DNA from: Lophium mytilinum
Lineage: Eukaryota > Ascomycota > Dothideomycetes > Mytilinidiales > Mytilinidiaceae
NCBI GenBank assembly: GCA_010093605.1
Contig: MU004183.1
Span: forward strand, 1,426,001-1,490,000
Length of the DNA: 64,000 bases
Direction of reading: 5' to 3'
Both the position numbers and the translations under genes were made by a program. The notes beneath the pieces were generated by a model. It was not told the DNA's origin, searched no databases, and was given only the letters and a program-made list of their open reading frames with translations. Within the stretch, counting starts at the first letter, position 1. Each line of letters begins with the position of its first letter. Below, piece by piece: positions 55,874 through 64,000 of this stretch.

Positions 55874-56620
55874 GCCAACGCGTAGTTGTAAGATAGTTAA
55901 GTTGTGCTAATAAGACACCCTTTCTTCCAATTCTTACTCGTTTTCGTGAATAAATCTAGAAACTGACCCATCTATTACTATATACCCATTTGCATTGTTT
56001 CATCCACTTATACTCATGTCACTAATTTGTAACCTTGTTGTTCTTGTAAACATATTTCGAAATTGTGATTAGTTCTCCTACATGTAAATATGCCAGAATC
56101 AATGCTATCTAAACCTCCGGAGCACCTGTGTGAGCTGAGTTGACTGTTTGTTTTGCATGTCCAGATACCCTCTCAAGATACCTCTGCATAAGACAGGCTT
56201 CTCAAAAGTGCGATATACTGTTCCCGAGGCCGTGAAATAGCTATGTGCTAAAGGCTTCAAAGAATTCTACCAAAAGTTTAGAGCGCATAGATTACGTTTA
56301 CTTCGTTATGCGCTTGCGCAGCTAAACACATTTCTGAGATGACCCTGCATGAATTGGGTTTCCGGAGAGTAAGCTGTAAAGTTTCGAAGACTAAAAGCTA
56401 GATGTTACAAAAGTCAGATACAGCATTGGGCTAGGTAGGCCAGCTTCAAGGCTAGGTACTCTGATTACCAGCCTAGTATTATAGATCAACTTGTACCTTC
56501 TATATCAGCTTTGATGGGACGTTCGTCTGCAATTAACTAGGGATCTTGATATTGACTAATTGAAGATTTTCCACACTCCCGTTGGGTTGAATTGATTGCC
56601 CAAACTTCAATCATCTCAGT
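55874..56620. other. Convergent region between RING paralogues
   Basis: AT-richer 3' sequence between two converging RING genes. No coding region or repeat is evident. Confidence 0.5.
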
Positions 56621-57874
56621 TCAACGGTGTGACTGGTTGATGGAACGGTAGGCGGATAGTGTTATCAAGTTGAAACTCCCAGAACCCGCTATAGAGAGCT
56701 CCTGCTCATCCATATCTGCCACGAGGTCCTGCAACTCCTGACTTAGCTCCTCCAGCTCGTCCTCACTAACTTCCGAATCGCTTCCGTCCTCCATTCCGAT
56801 CTCAGTGCTCTCCCAAAGGAGACTACTCTCCGAGATTGCATCACCCTCAACCTCTTCTGACTTGTTGTCCTTAGGAACAAACTCTGGACCCTCATCCACG
56901 CCCCAGTCTTCCCAGGAGCACTGCTTCACGTCCTTAACAACCAGCCAATTTAGCTCAGGCGTGTCGCCGAAGATGAACTCATATAGACTCATCAACTGAG
57001 CATGTTCTTGCCTCGCGAAGAAGATCGCATGCATCCCCATGACCGTAGCGCGCTGATCGAAGAAATGCAGCGTTGGTCCCGGCACCCTCGTACGACGCTC
57101 GCATAGCTGAAGCCGGCAGTACGGGCACCGATTGCTGTTATTCGCCGTCCCATTCACCATCATGCGAAGGCACTTCCGGTGCACGACGTGCGAGCAGGGG
57201 ATGCTTACTGCGTCAGGTATGTCGGCATCCTCGAGGCATACGGCACAGTCCGCTGGGGGCCCGAAGTAGGGGACTGAGAATGGCTGGATAAGGATAGAAT
57301 CACCGGCCGCTTCGTAGGTGTCTTCGTAGGTGTGGCAATATCTAAGCAATTTGACGCCGTCGTTAATCTGCTCGCGGAGGGCTTGGCCAATCTCCCACAT
57401 CTCTTTCGGGATGCTGCTCGTGCGAATTGCGGACAGAAAATGGCCGCCGCGCTGCTTCCGAGACTCGGTAGGAAAGGACTTGACCTCCTCCAGCATTTCG
57501 TCAATCCGATCCCTGAACTCGTCCCGCTGGAACGTAGTCGGCTTCTTGGTGTAATCAGCCTGCACGTTCACTATGGTGATGTGGCTATTACACTCAGCCA
57601 CAGGGTGGTGCACCATCGCGCACTGGAATGCTCCGATTGCGAGTAGGAAGTCCTTAGCTTTCATGTCGATGGTTTCGCGACGGCGTGGGAGGAAGTGCCC
57701 GAAGTGACAGTCGCTGAAGTCGTCATGCTTGTCATTGAACAGATCGTGCTCGTATTGTTGGGCAGGGTCTTCATCGCGGTCCTTGAGTTCTTGGCAGGCG
57801 TTTCGGAGGCGACGCCAGGCTGAAAGATGATATTCGATCCCAGAGGGGCTGGGTCTATTTCTGACGGTCCGCAT
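56621..57874 (-). CDS. RING-H2 finger protein (paralogue 2)
   Basis: Intron-free 417-residue frame starting at the ATG at 57874. The N-terminal 130 residues have a DxDPAQQYEHD region and FLPRRRETIDMKAKDFLLA. The region MWEIGQALREQINDGVKLL matches the same position in paralogue 1 (YEAGQNVRKQLDEGVRML). The RING has CAVC, PCSHVVHRKC and CPYC, a C3H2C3 pattern with all eight ligands. Downstream RTRVPGPTLHFFDQR again matches paralogue 1, and an acidic tail follows. A role as E3 ligase is likely from family knowledge. It is inverted relative to paralogue 1 and in tandem with the broken paralogue at 58523. Confidence 0.82.
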   Translation of the reverse strand: MRTVRNRPSPSGIEYHLSAWRRLRNACQELKDRDEDPAQQYEHDLFNDKHDDFSDCHFGHFLPRRRETIDMKAKDFLLAIGAFQCAMVHHPVAECNSHITIVNVQADYTKKPTTFQRDEFRDRIDEMLEEVKSFPTESRKQRGGHFLSAIRTSSIPKEMWEIGQALREQINDGVKLLRYCHTYEDTYEAAGDSILIQPFSVPYFGPPADCAVCLEDADIPDAVSIPCSHVVHRKCLRMMVNGTANNSNRCPYCRLQLCERRTRVPGPTLHFFDQRATVMGMHAIFFARQEHAQLMSLYEFIFGDTPELNWLVVKDVKQCSWEDWGVDEGPEFVPKDNKSEEVEGDAISESSLLWESTEIGMEDGSDSEVSEDELEELSQELQDLVADMDEQELSIAGSGSFNLITLSAYRSINQSHR

Positions 57875-58522
57875 TTGCTTATGATGGTGTGTTTATAATG
57901 ATGTCGTTATGATGGTGTGGATATGATGGTGTGGATATGATGATGTGGATATGATGATGTGGATATGATGGTGTGGATATGATGGTGTGGTTATGATAGT
58001 GTGGAGACACGAAGTTGGAATTGGGTTGTGGAGACTGTCAAGCAGGACGTATATCTGAGCTAAGGATTTGAGTGGCATTGCCGGTAGCGAAAGTGAATGG
58101 ATAGAAGCGCGGTGGTAGACGTCGTGAAACTTACAAGCGTACGAAAAGGTGAACGCGTAAAGATCAAAGTAGGTATGAGAGCATATACTAAGTGCGGTCA
58201 CCTAGAGGCCGGATATATCATCTTCAAAATGCATGTTTTGAACAATAGCTTAGTGCTGCACCTCCGGGCTTCTATTTGCCCTAGGTATGTATAGCTCAAG
58301 TTAGGTAGAGGCAAGGAAACTTTTTTGAAGGGCTTTTTTGACGTTCTTGGAATTGACTAAGACTAATACGATCTTCAAATGACTTGAAGTGGCCTCTACG
58401 CTAGTTCAATAAGTTTCTTACCTAGTTTAAGCAAGCCTAATTGACTTGCCAGCCGTTAAAGAGCACGAGTTACGAGAAGCAAGAGATTCGCAGAAGCAAC
58501 CCATTCTATGGCCTACACAAAA
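57875..58522. other. Intergenic region with a 14-bp satellite
   Basis: Upstream of RING paralogue 2 and downstream of paralogue 3. Holds the 14-bp tandem array at 57911-58008. Otherwise featureless. Confidence 0.5.
57911..58008. repeat. 14-bp tandem repeat, seven units
   Basis: Seven consecutive units of GATGGTGTGGATAT with one or a few changes each (GATGATGTGGATAT twice; the last two units are more diverged). It begins about 36 bp upstream of the RING paralogue 2 start codon. Confidence 0.88.
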
Positions 58523-59416
58523 CTAATCCAACGCCCTGCGAAGAGAGGCAAGGAGTTTCCGTATTCCTTCAATTCGGAAATTATGAGCTTTAGCGGTCGT
58601 TTTCGTCTCTTTAATCCTCCAATTGGCGCCGATGGCCATTGAGGTCAGCCACAGGGTCGTTCTCAAGTTCGGGGGAATCCTCCAGTGTTGGCGAATGGTC
58701 TTCGAGGTCGGCCTCGGTGTTGTTCTCGGGTTCGGATTCAGCGTGCGCCCTCCAAGTTTCCCAAGCACAGCTCTCCGGATCCTCATCCGCCAACCAGATA
58801 CGGTGTGGAGGACCTCCAAAGACTTGCTTGTACAGTTCCCGGAGACGATTGAGGTCTTCCCGAGCGAACCATATGCTATGCATGCCAACAAGCGCGGAGT
58901 ATTGGTCGTAGTCATGTTGGGTTGGGCCGGGCCGACGAGACCGGCGCTCGCAAATGACGAGCCTACAAAGGGGCACAAGTTGGTGGAATCTGTGACTCCG
59001 TTGATCATTTGGCCCAGACAGCAAACGTGGAAGAAAAGTCCACAACCGATGACAACTGCGTCGGGCGCGCCCGTGCTTTCAAAGCAGATGCAGCAGTCTT
59101 CTGGCCCACCGCCATATGGCTTCGACACTGTCGATACCTGCATATTAGCACCCACACGCTCATAAGTGTCGGTTTGGGTGTAGCAGTTAATAAGCGTCTG
59201 CACCCCACGGTTGAGCTGACGGCGCAGCATTTGCCCAATCTCCCACATGGGCTTCGGAAGGAATTCAGAGACATAGGGTGGCCTGAGCTTACACATCCCA
59301 GTTGCCGTCTCAGAGTGCGTCGGGTGGTCGTAATCCTCTCGGTTTTGGTTTCTGTGAGAGACGTCAGCAAGGCGGTTGAACCCCGACTTCTGCTTGAGTC
59401 CTTGTTGACGTGGCAC
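58523..59416 (-). pseudogene. Broken RING finger paralogue 3
   Basis: The first frame (minus, from about 59416) carries PKPMWEIGQMLRRQLNRGV, PEDCCICFESTGAPDAV, FFHVCC and NLCPF. The homologous continuation is in another frame, 58611-59045: CRLVICERRSRRPGPTQHDY and LYKQVFGGPPHRIWLADEDP. The change occurs at TTGTGCCCCTTTGTAGG near 58975, where one base fewer than needed for the expected CPLCRL breaks the frame. The RING itself is also damaged: the expected CxH is CGL, so a zinc ligand is missing, and the N-terminal third of the family is shortened. It is a decayed tandem copy of the 56621-57874 gene. An assembly error could explain the frameshift but not the lost ligand. Confidence 0.78.
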
Positions 59417-59569
59417 AGCACTGCTTATGACACGCCACAGAGTACTGTAGGATTCCGAAAAGGCAACAGCTGTCTTGACTTGGACTGAGAGGTGCTCGAC
59501 TAATCACATTCGACCTTACCCACTATTGGAGACGCTACAGGCGGTGATGCCTAAGTGCAAGAGTCAACG

Positions 59570-61282
59570 CTAAAGCAAAAAGCTTGAAGCAGGATTGAAG
59601 TATCCTGAGCAGTACAGGCTCGCAAGGGCGCTCAGTCGGTAATCTGCACTCACCTCGCTGTCTAACGCCGTGCTGCCGTCTTCTTTCAGTGGGGTTTCCT
59701 GGCGAATGTCTTCGTCGTCTAAGATTTGGCCTGATTGATCAAACCTCAGAGCAGGAGGAAAGCCAGCTTGTGATTTTCCTGTCGGCCCTGCTCCGTGCTG
59801 ATCGACTTGTCCTGTATCCTCAAACTCGAGAGCTTGGGCAGCTCGAATAGCTCCACGGGCGATCCTCTCAACCGATTGAAGAATAGGGAACCCGAAATCG
59901 GAACGAGAGCTATAGTATGAATCGGACTCGGAGCTCTCCTCCTCTTCTTCATCGCTGCTAGGCACCTTGACACCCTCGCTCGCATAAAAGTCATCCAGCA
60001 AAGCCTTCTGAGCGGCGGCAAGGGCCCTGTCTGGAGGGCTGCCATCGGTCAACGGAACCTGAGATACGCCTTCTAGACGAGATGACCTTGAGGAGCTGGG
60101 CTCTTCTACGGTCTGCGACTCCCGGAGAAAGTCATAGTCGTGCAGGAAATCAATGGCGCTTCTTTCAAGTTCTTCAACCCTATTGCGGGCGTCCCTAGCC
60201 CTACCAGCAAGGTCGTTAGTCCTAAGCTGGAGGTGTTCTATCAGGTTGTGAACGAGGCGATATCGATGAGCGCTACGAAGTGAGCTCGAGTCGCCAGTGT
60301 CATGTAATGCATCCCAAGGGTGGACAGCAGACTCCGAGACCGGTGAGCGTTGCAGGCTGAGAGGGACTTCTAGCTCTTGTCTACGAGTAGGCAAATTACT
60401 GCGAGGATTAGTTGTTCGGCGGGGAACATGCGTTTTGGTACCTCTTAGCAGTCTGCTTTCCTGATCGCGTCTACTTTGCGTCTCTGTGTGAGCAGTGGGT
60501 GCCATCTCTTCGCATGGGGTCTGAGCTGATAGTTGAGGACTCACGAGTGCTGTCGTCAGTCTCGATACAAAACGGTGGCACGTGGCGCAGACACCAGTGA
60601 CAGGCCCTATTCCGCCACTGCCCGAACCAAACGGTACTCTACAGTCTGGACACTTCGGCGGTTGCATCTTCGCCCAGGCAGGAGACTTTACTAGACCCGG
60701 AAGAGGAAGAGCATTGGGGTTGGCAATTGTGGCCACGTTCCGAGAACTCTTCCGTGTTCCAGCAACGCTTGTGCTCCACGTCTCAATTTCCTGCACCATG
60801 TAATCAGCCGGTCTGACTGTCGGAAGGAGGCTTCGATCAGTTCCACCATCTGCTTCCATCCGAGCTCTTACCTGCTCGCCATGCTCCCTCCCTCGCTCCC
60901 GGAAATGACGAGTTAGGTCTGGCAGAGTCTTAAGGCTCTGCGGCGATGTTGGTAGAGATTTCGATCTACGGTGCTCTGGTTTCGACAGTGCTCCCGTCTG
61001 CTCATCCTCGTCCAGCCGCCGCTTTTGAAAGCGGCGAGACTGGCTCCGCACAGGTTCGGGGCCTTGGTGTTGTCGTCGAGATGCTTCCGGTACGGTATCA
61101 TTGCCGTTTCCTAGTAGAGGGTAAGTGCTCACAACTCCTAAGACTTTGAAATTGCTTTTCTGTGGGCGCTCCCGCCTACCTAGTCGAAGTGGGACATGTA
61201 GCCCCCGGAAAGCTACTATGCCATCAGAAATGCGATTCCTGAGTCGAGTGGTTCGAGATTCTGGTAATGTGCTATTGCCCAT
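59570..61282 (-). CDS. Disordered protein with a CxxC...CxxC zinc-ribbon-like element
   Basis: Up to 570 residues from the ATG at 61282; the frame is open further upstream to 61357 without an ATG. Most of it is polar and low in hydrophobics, rich in Arg, Ser, Glu and Pro. A possible zinc-binding element is CPDCRVPFGSGSGG followed by GVCATC at about residues 212-238. A helical segment follows at about 345-395 (NLIEHLQLRTNDLAG and ARNRVEELE), and then an acidic run (PSSDEEEEESSESDS). The 3' end may be spliced: GTGAGTGCAG after LDSE at about 59653 is a good donor, with TTTAG near 59573 as acceptor, which would end the protein shortly after LDSE. I do not recognise the family. Confidence 0.55.
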   Translation of the reverse strand: MGNSTLPESRTTRLRNRISDGIVAFRGLHVPLRLGRRERPQKSNFKVLGVVSTYPLLGNGNDTVPEASRRQHQGPEPVRSQSRRFQKRRLDEDEQTGALSKPEHRRSKSLPTSPQSLKTLPDLTRHFRERGREHGEQVRARMEADGGTDRSLLPTVRPADYMVQEIETWSTSVAGTRKSSRNVATIANPNALPLPGLVKSPAWAKMQPPKCPDCRVPFGSGSGGIGPVTGVCATCHRFVSRLTTALVSPQLSAQTPCEEMAPTAHTETQSRRDQESRLLRGTKTHVPRRTTNPRSNLPTRRQELEVPLSLQRSPVSESAVHPWDALHDTGDSSSLRSAHRYRLVHNLIEHLQLRTNDLAGRARDARNRVEELERSAIDFLHDYDFLRESQTVEEPSSSRSSRLEGVSQVPLTDGSPPDRALAAAQKALLDDFYASEGVKVPSSDEEEEESSESDSYYSSRSDFGFPILQSVERIARGAIRAAQALEFEDTGQVDQHGAGPTGKSQAGFPPALRFDQSGQILDDEDIRQETPLKEDGSTALDSEVSADYRLSALASLYCSGYFNPASSFLL

Positions 61283-62014
61283 GCTCAAATTTCTGTGAGG
61301 TAAGCGATGAGAGTCCAAAACGATATGAGAGTGTTTCCATTGGAGATGTGTGTGCAAATGGCAAAGTGATATATATGCATCTTCTCATGGAACGAACAAT
61401 GTGCTTACAAAGACGAACACTGTCTTGGCTCAGGCAAATGCAACAATGCTGTTGAGACATGGAAAGGACAAAGGAGCTCTTACGTCACCCACTGCAAACC
61501 CTCTTCACTGGAAAACAATTATGGCGGTGAAAGATTGGTGTACTTAGTACCGTACCATGGCGTACGTATGTGCACCCTTTCTTATCGCAAATTTTAGCCT
61601 TCCGCCCACACGTTTATTGCTGTGCGGAGCCCTACCTGAACGACATTTGTGGATGGTCGAGTTAGAAGCCCCTGAAATGACTCCGGCCTGCTCTGTGATT
61701 TTGTACCACCCTATCAGTGATTTGCAAGACACGCTCGCACAAGTGCTTTCATAGGTCCATGGCGTCGTTGTAGGACGACAGGCGAACAAGCTGTGTGACA
61801 CCTCCAATGATCGCCTACATCAGAACGCCATCTCGCAGCGCTTGTACCTCGTTCATATGTCAACTCCATCCATGCGATGTCCGCACCAACCGTAGTCTTT
61901 ATCGCATAGGCCCCAATCTTGATCATCATCCAGATAGCTCGATTGGCTCTGATGATACCATGGGCCAACGGCTGCAAAACTCCGAGAATATCCTCCGGTC
62001 CCGTTTCCTGTACC
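61283..62014. other. Intergenic region
   Basis: Between two minus-strand genes. Frames are short and featureless; no repeats are seen. Confidence 0.5.
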
Positions 62015-62664
62015 CTACTTCTTCTTTGTATCTTGTTTTTTCGATGCTTGCATAGATTGCTGTTTCTTCACACCTTTGCCCTTGGCGACAGTAGAGCTAG
62101 ACGCCGCCGGAGTGGGACTAACCTCGATCCGCCGGTATTGCTGCGGAAGCGCGTTAATATCCTCGGGCTGACGTCATTATAAAAGCAGCTTACCGTCCCA
62201 TCAGGCGTCCGATTCTCGATGCTCAAAGGTATCATGCCCAGGCCTAAGACGTAAACAGTGGCCGCGGCCTCGGTCGATGCAGTCACTAGAGCAGTAATGG
62301 GTGAAGACTCCGTCAAGCCAGGATTGTGTCTCGGCGAATCACGCTGATGGTCGCGCAGAGCCCCAGGGGTTATGAACGACTTCCCGCAGTCGCATCGGAC
62401 GGGCATCCAGGAATCCTTTCCTTCCAGGCGGGTAAGCATCGGGGAACGAAGGTTGTCAGCCGGCATGGTCGAAGCAGTCACTAGGTCAGTGGCCGGTGAA
62501 GGCTCCGTCAAGCCAGGTGATTTGTGTTTTGACGAGTCACGCTGATGGTCGCGCAGAGCCGCGGGGGTTATGAACGATTTCCCGCAATCGCAGCGAACGG
62601 GCTTCGAGAGATTCGCATCTTCCGGGCGAGCAAGTATCGGGGAACGGAGGTTGTCTGCCGGCAT
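62015..62664 (-). CDS. C2H2-type zinc-finger protein with a duplicated module
   Basis: Two exons (62194-62664 and 62015-62140) with a 53-nt intron give 198 residues. Residues 1-66 and 67-131 are near copies of one module: MPADNLRSP, then a variable stretch, PVRCDCGKSFITP, ALRDHQRDS and an LVTAST end. Each module has a CxC...H...H finger resembling a short C2H2 finger. Exon 2 adds QYRRIEVSPTPAASSS and a Lys-rich tail ending KKQDTKKK, plausibly a nuclear localisation signal. The start is the ATG at 62664. A DNA-binding role is likely but not shown. Confidence 0.7.
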
Positions 62665-63073
62665 GATGGACAATTGAGAATGAGATTGAACAGAAAAGAA
62701 AGAGAGAAACCTAGGTTGAGAGGGATGGCGGAGGGTGGAGCGGGACGTGGACGTGGGTTTCCCGCTAAGAAATTACGGCGTCACATGACTTCGCCCCCAA
62801 TCAGTGCTATTGCGTCTCCTAACTTGCGAAATTGAACGTGAAAGGAAACTTTATGCACTGAATCCATTGTTTAGAGTTGGCCATGCAAAAATGGGTTACA
62901 AATCTGCCATCATTCATACATACACACAGCAGCATCAAACCGTTCTGATTCCATCGCAAACCACAATGGATGTGTACTTAATCGCGGAGAAATACCTGCG
63001 CCCACAGGGAGCTTCTTCAGATGCCTCGCTGTGGCCTCAGTCTTCGTCATCAGTATGCGCAGCTTGATTGTCC
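62665..63073. other. Intergenic region
   Basis: 5' region of the zinc-finger gene and 3' region of the acidic protein. No feature is evident. Confidence 0.5.
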
Positions 63074-63376
63074 TCAGGGTCCGAATTTGTAGTCGACGCC
63101 GATGAGCTCTCCTGATCTCTCAAAGGATTCCTTAGATTCCTCGCAGTGGTTTTGGACTTCGTCATCGGCATGTGCAGTTTGAACGTCCTTAGGGTCCGAA
63201 TCTGTAGTCGACGTCGATGAGCTTTCCTCATCGGAGCTCTCCTCATCGGAGCTCTCATAAGATTCTTTAGATGCCTCGCTGAGGCTTTGGTCTTCGTCAT
63301 CGTCTCGGTTTTGGGCTGCAAGTTCCGCCTTTGTGGGCGCATGGCGGCGGAGCCTGTTTGGGTCTTTGTTCACCAT
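63074..63376 (-). CDS. Small acidic repeat protein, hypothetical
   Basis: 100 residues from the ATG at 63376 (MVNKDPNRLRRHAPTKAELA). After a basic start it is Ser/Asp/Glu-rich, with SSDEESSDEESSSTSTT. The DNA beyond the stop repeats the 3' part of the gene at about 100-bp spacing in a shifted frame (SDPxDxQxAHxDDE motif), so the stop may itself result from duplication. The open frame continues upstream to 63589 without an ATG, so further 5' exons are possible. No family is recognised. Confidence 0.4.
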   Translation of the reverse strand: MVNKDPNRLRRHAPTKAELAAQNRDDDEDQSLSEASKESYESSDEESSDEESSSTSTTDSDPKDVQTAHADDEVQNHCEESKESFERSGELIGVDYKFGP

Positions 63377-63585
63377 AATGGAGGAAGGTATGTAGTGTAT
63401 CCGATGCGTTGGATAGACGTTCTGCCAATTATGTCGGGACGCCGCAGTGATGGTTAAGGCAAATTGGGCATCCTTTGGAATCGCGCTGCGCCGCGTCAAA
63501 TGCCACTGATGATGCTCTTCTTCCACTCTTATAGCATTTCCGGGTAGCGATTCGTTTTGTGTTTGATCGTGCAGAACAACTTTCT

Positions 63586-64000
63586 TCACCCACCACCCTC
63601 CAAAATCCTTCTCCTCTCAACCTCTGCTTCCACCGCCTCAACAGTCATCGGAACCTTACCTCTCCCCTTCCCTTCGCCCCATCTCTCTTCTTCTCCCTTC
63701 ACAAAGCTTTCCATACTCAAGAGTCCCACTACCAAGAAGCCCAACTCTTCCCGGTCCGTATCAAATACCTCCCACCACTCATTATCCGGCAGCTGCACTC
63801 CTACCTCCCTCGCCGCGAGATATATCGCCGCAGTCGCGAGTGCCGGCGGTTGATGCGTGAGGTACAGTAGCTGCGGGCTCAACAATGCTGTATTGAGATG
63901 GGCGAATGCGCGTTTGGCGAGAGCGGACGCCTGTGGGTGCTGGAAGACGTCCAGCGTCTGGAGGTAATTGATGCACAGGGTGTATGGAAGCGCGACATGG
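63586..64000 (-). CDS. Cyclin-box protein (cyclin L-like), C-terminal part, cut by the window edge
   Basis: The gene enters from the right edge. The visible frame reads LPYTLCINYLQTLDVFQHPQ, then LAKRAFAHLNTALLSPQLLY, HQPPALATAAIYLAAREVGV, NEWWEVFDTDREELGFLVVG and LLSMESFV. This is the second cyclin repeat of transcription-type cyclins (L/T/K group), partners of CDKs that phosphorylate RNA polymerase II or splicing factors. Fungal cyclin L-like proteins carry the YLAARE and WWEVFD motifs. The stop at 63586 may be real, or a donor (GTGAAG) just before it could lead to another exon. The N-terminal cyclin box lies outside the window. Confidence 0.85.
   Translation of the reverse strand, partial: HVALPYTLCINYLQTLDVFQHPQASALAKRAFAHLNTALLSPQLLYLTHQPPALATAAIYLAAREVGVQLPDNEWWEVFDTDREELGFLVVGLLSMESFVKGEEERWGEGKGRGKVPMTVEAVEAEVERRRILEGGG

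Noticed and set aside
1-64000. tRNA, rRNA and CRISPR features
   Set aside because: I saw no cloverleaf-like tRNA, no rRNA signature and no CRISPR-type spaced repeat. Short tRNAs could be missed by eye; a tRNAscan run would settle it.

Overview
This window is nuclear DNA of a filamentous ascomycete, probably a dothideomycete-like mould. The evidence is: compact genes with 46-100 nt GT-AG introns carrying CTAAC/CTGAC-type branch sites; fungus-specific families (a CFEM wall protein, two HET-domain proteins, a TRI12-type MFS transporter); and a transposon whose CpA/TpG sites have been turned into TpA, the signature of RIP. Species cannot be told from the sequence alone. Exon structures below were built by eye from splice signals and reading-frame continuity; every multi-exon model closes in frame, but none has transcript support.

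Layout. 1-10 kb: a secreted repeat-rich CFEM protein (+), a cyanovirin-N (CVNH) domain protein (-), and an unrecognised repeat-bearing protein (-). 10.67-16.48 kb: one RIP-degraded Tc1/mariner-type DNA transposon with about 195-bp terminal inverted repeats, itself hosting palindromic repeats. 16.6-23.2 kb: a small protein with a possible pore-former-like fold (-), a 150-bp minisatellite, then an eight-exon gene joining a V8/trypsin-like serine protease to a gasdermin-like C-terminal region. 23.8-29.7 kb: a secreted phytase-like protein and an MFS transporter. 29.8-36.5 kb: a broken RBR ubiquitin-ligase fragment, a PD-(D/E)XK-like protein, a MITE and a HET protein. 37-40 kb: housekeeping genes, AMMECR1 and ribosomal protein eL29 (RPL29, with a 7-nt first coding exon). 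40.5-45.2 kb: three small membrane-anchored proteins. 45.8-54.2 kb: two divergent related kinases, one fused to a HET domain, with an 89-residue gene between them. 54.8-59.4 kb: three RING-H2 paralogues, the third broken. 59.5-64 kb: a disordered protein, a duplicated C2H2 zinc-finger protein, an acidic protein and the 3' part of a cyclin.

How they fit together. Housekeeping genes are interspersed with genes typical of fungal self/non-self recognition and regulated cell death: HET domains, a kinase-HET fusion, a protease/gasdermin-like fusion, expanded RING proteins and a CVNH protein. The single most interesting object is the gene at 19502-23203. If its C-terminal region is a gasdermin fold, one polypeptide carries both the executioner pore domain and a protease that could activate it, whereas fungal gasdermins are known to be controlled by separately encoded proteases.
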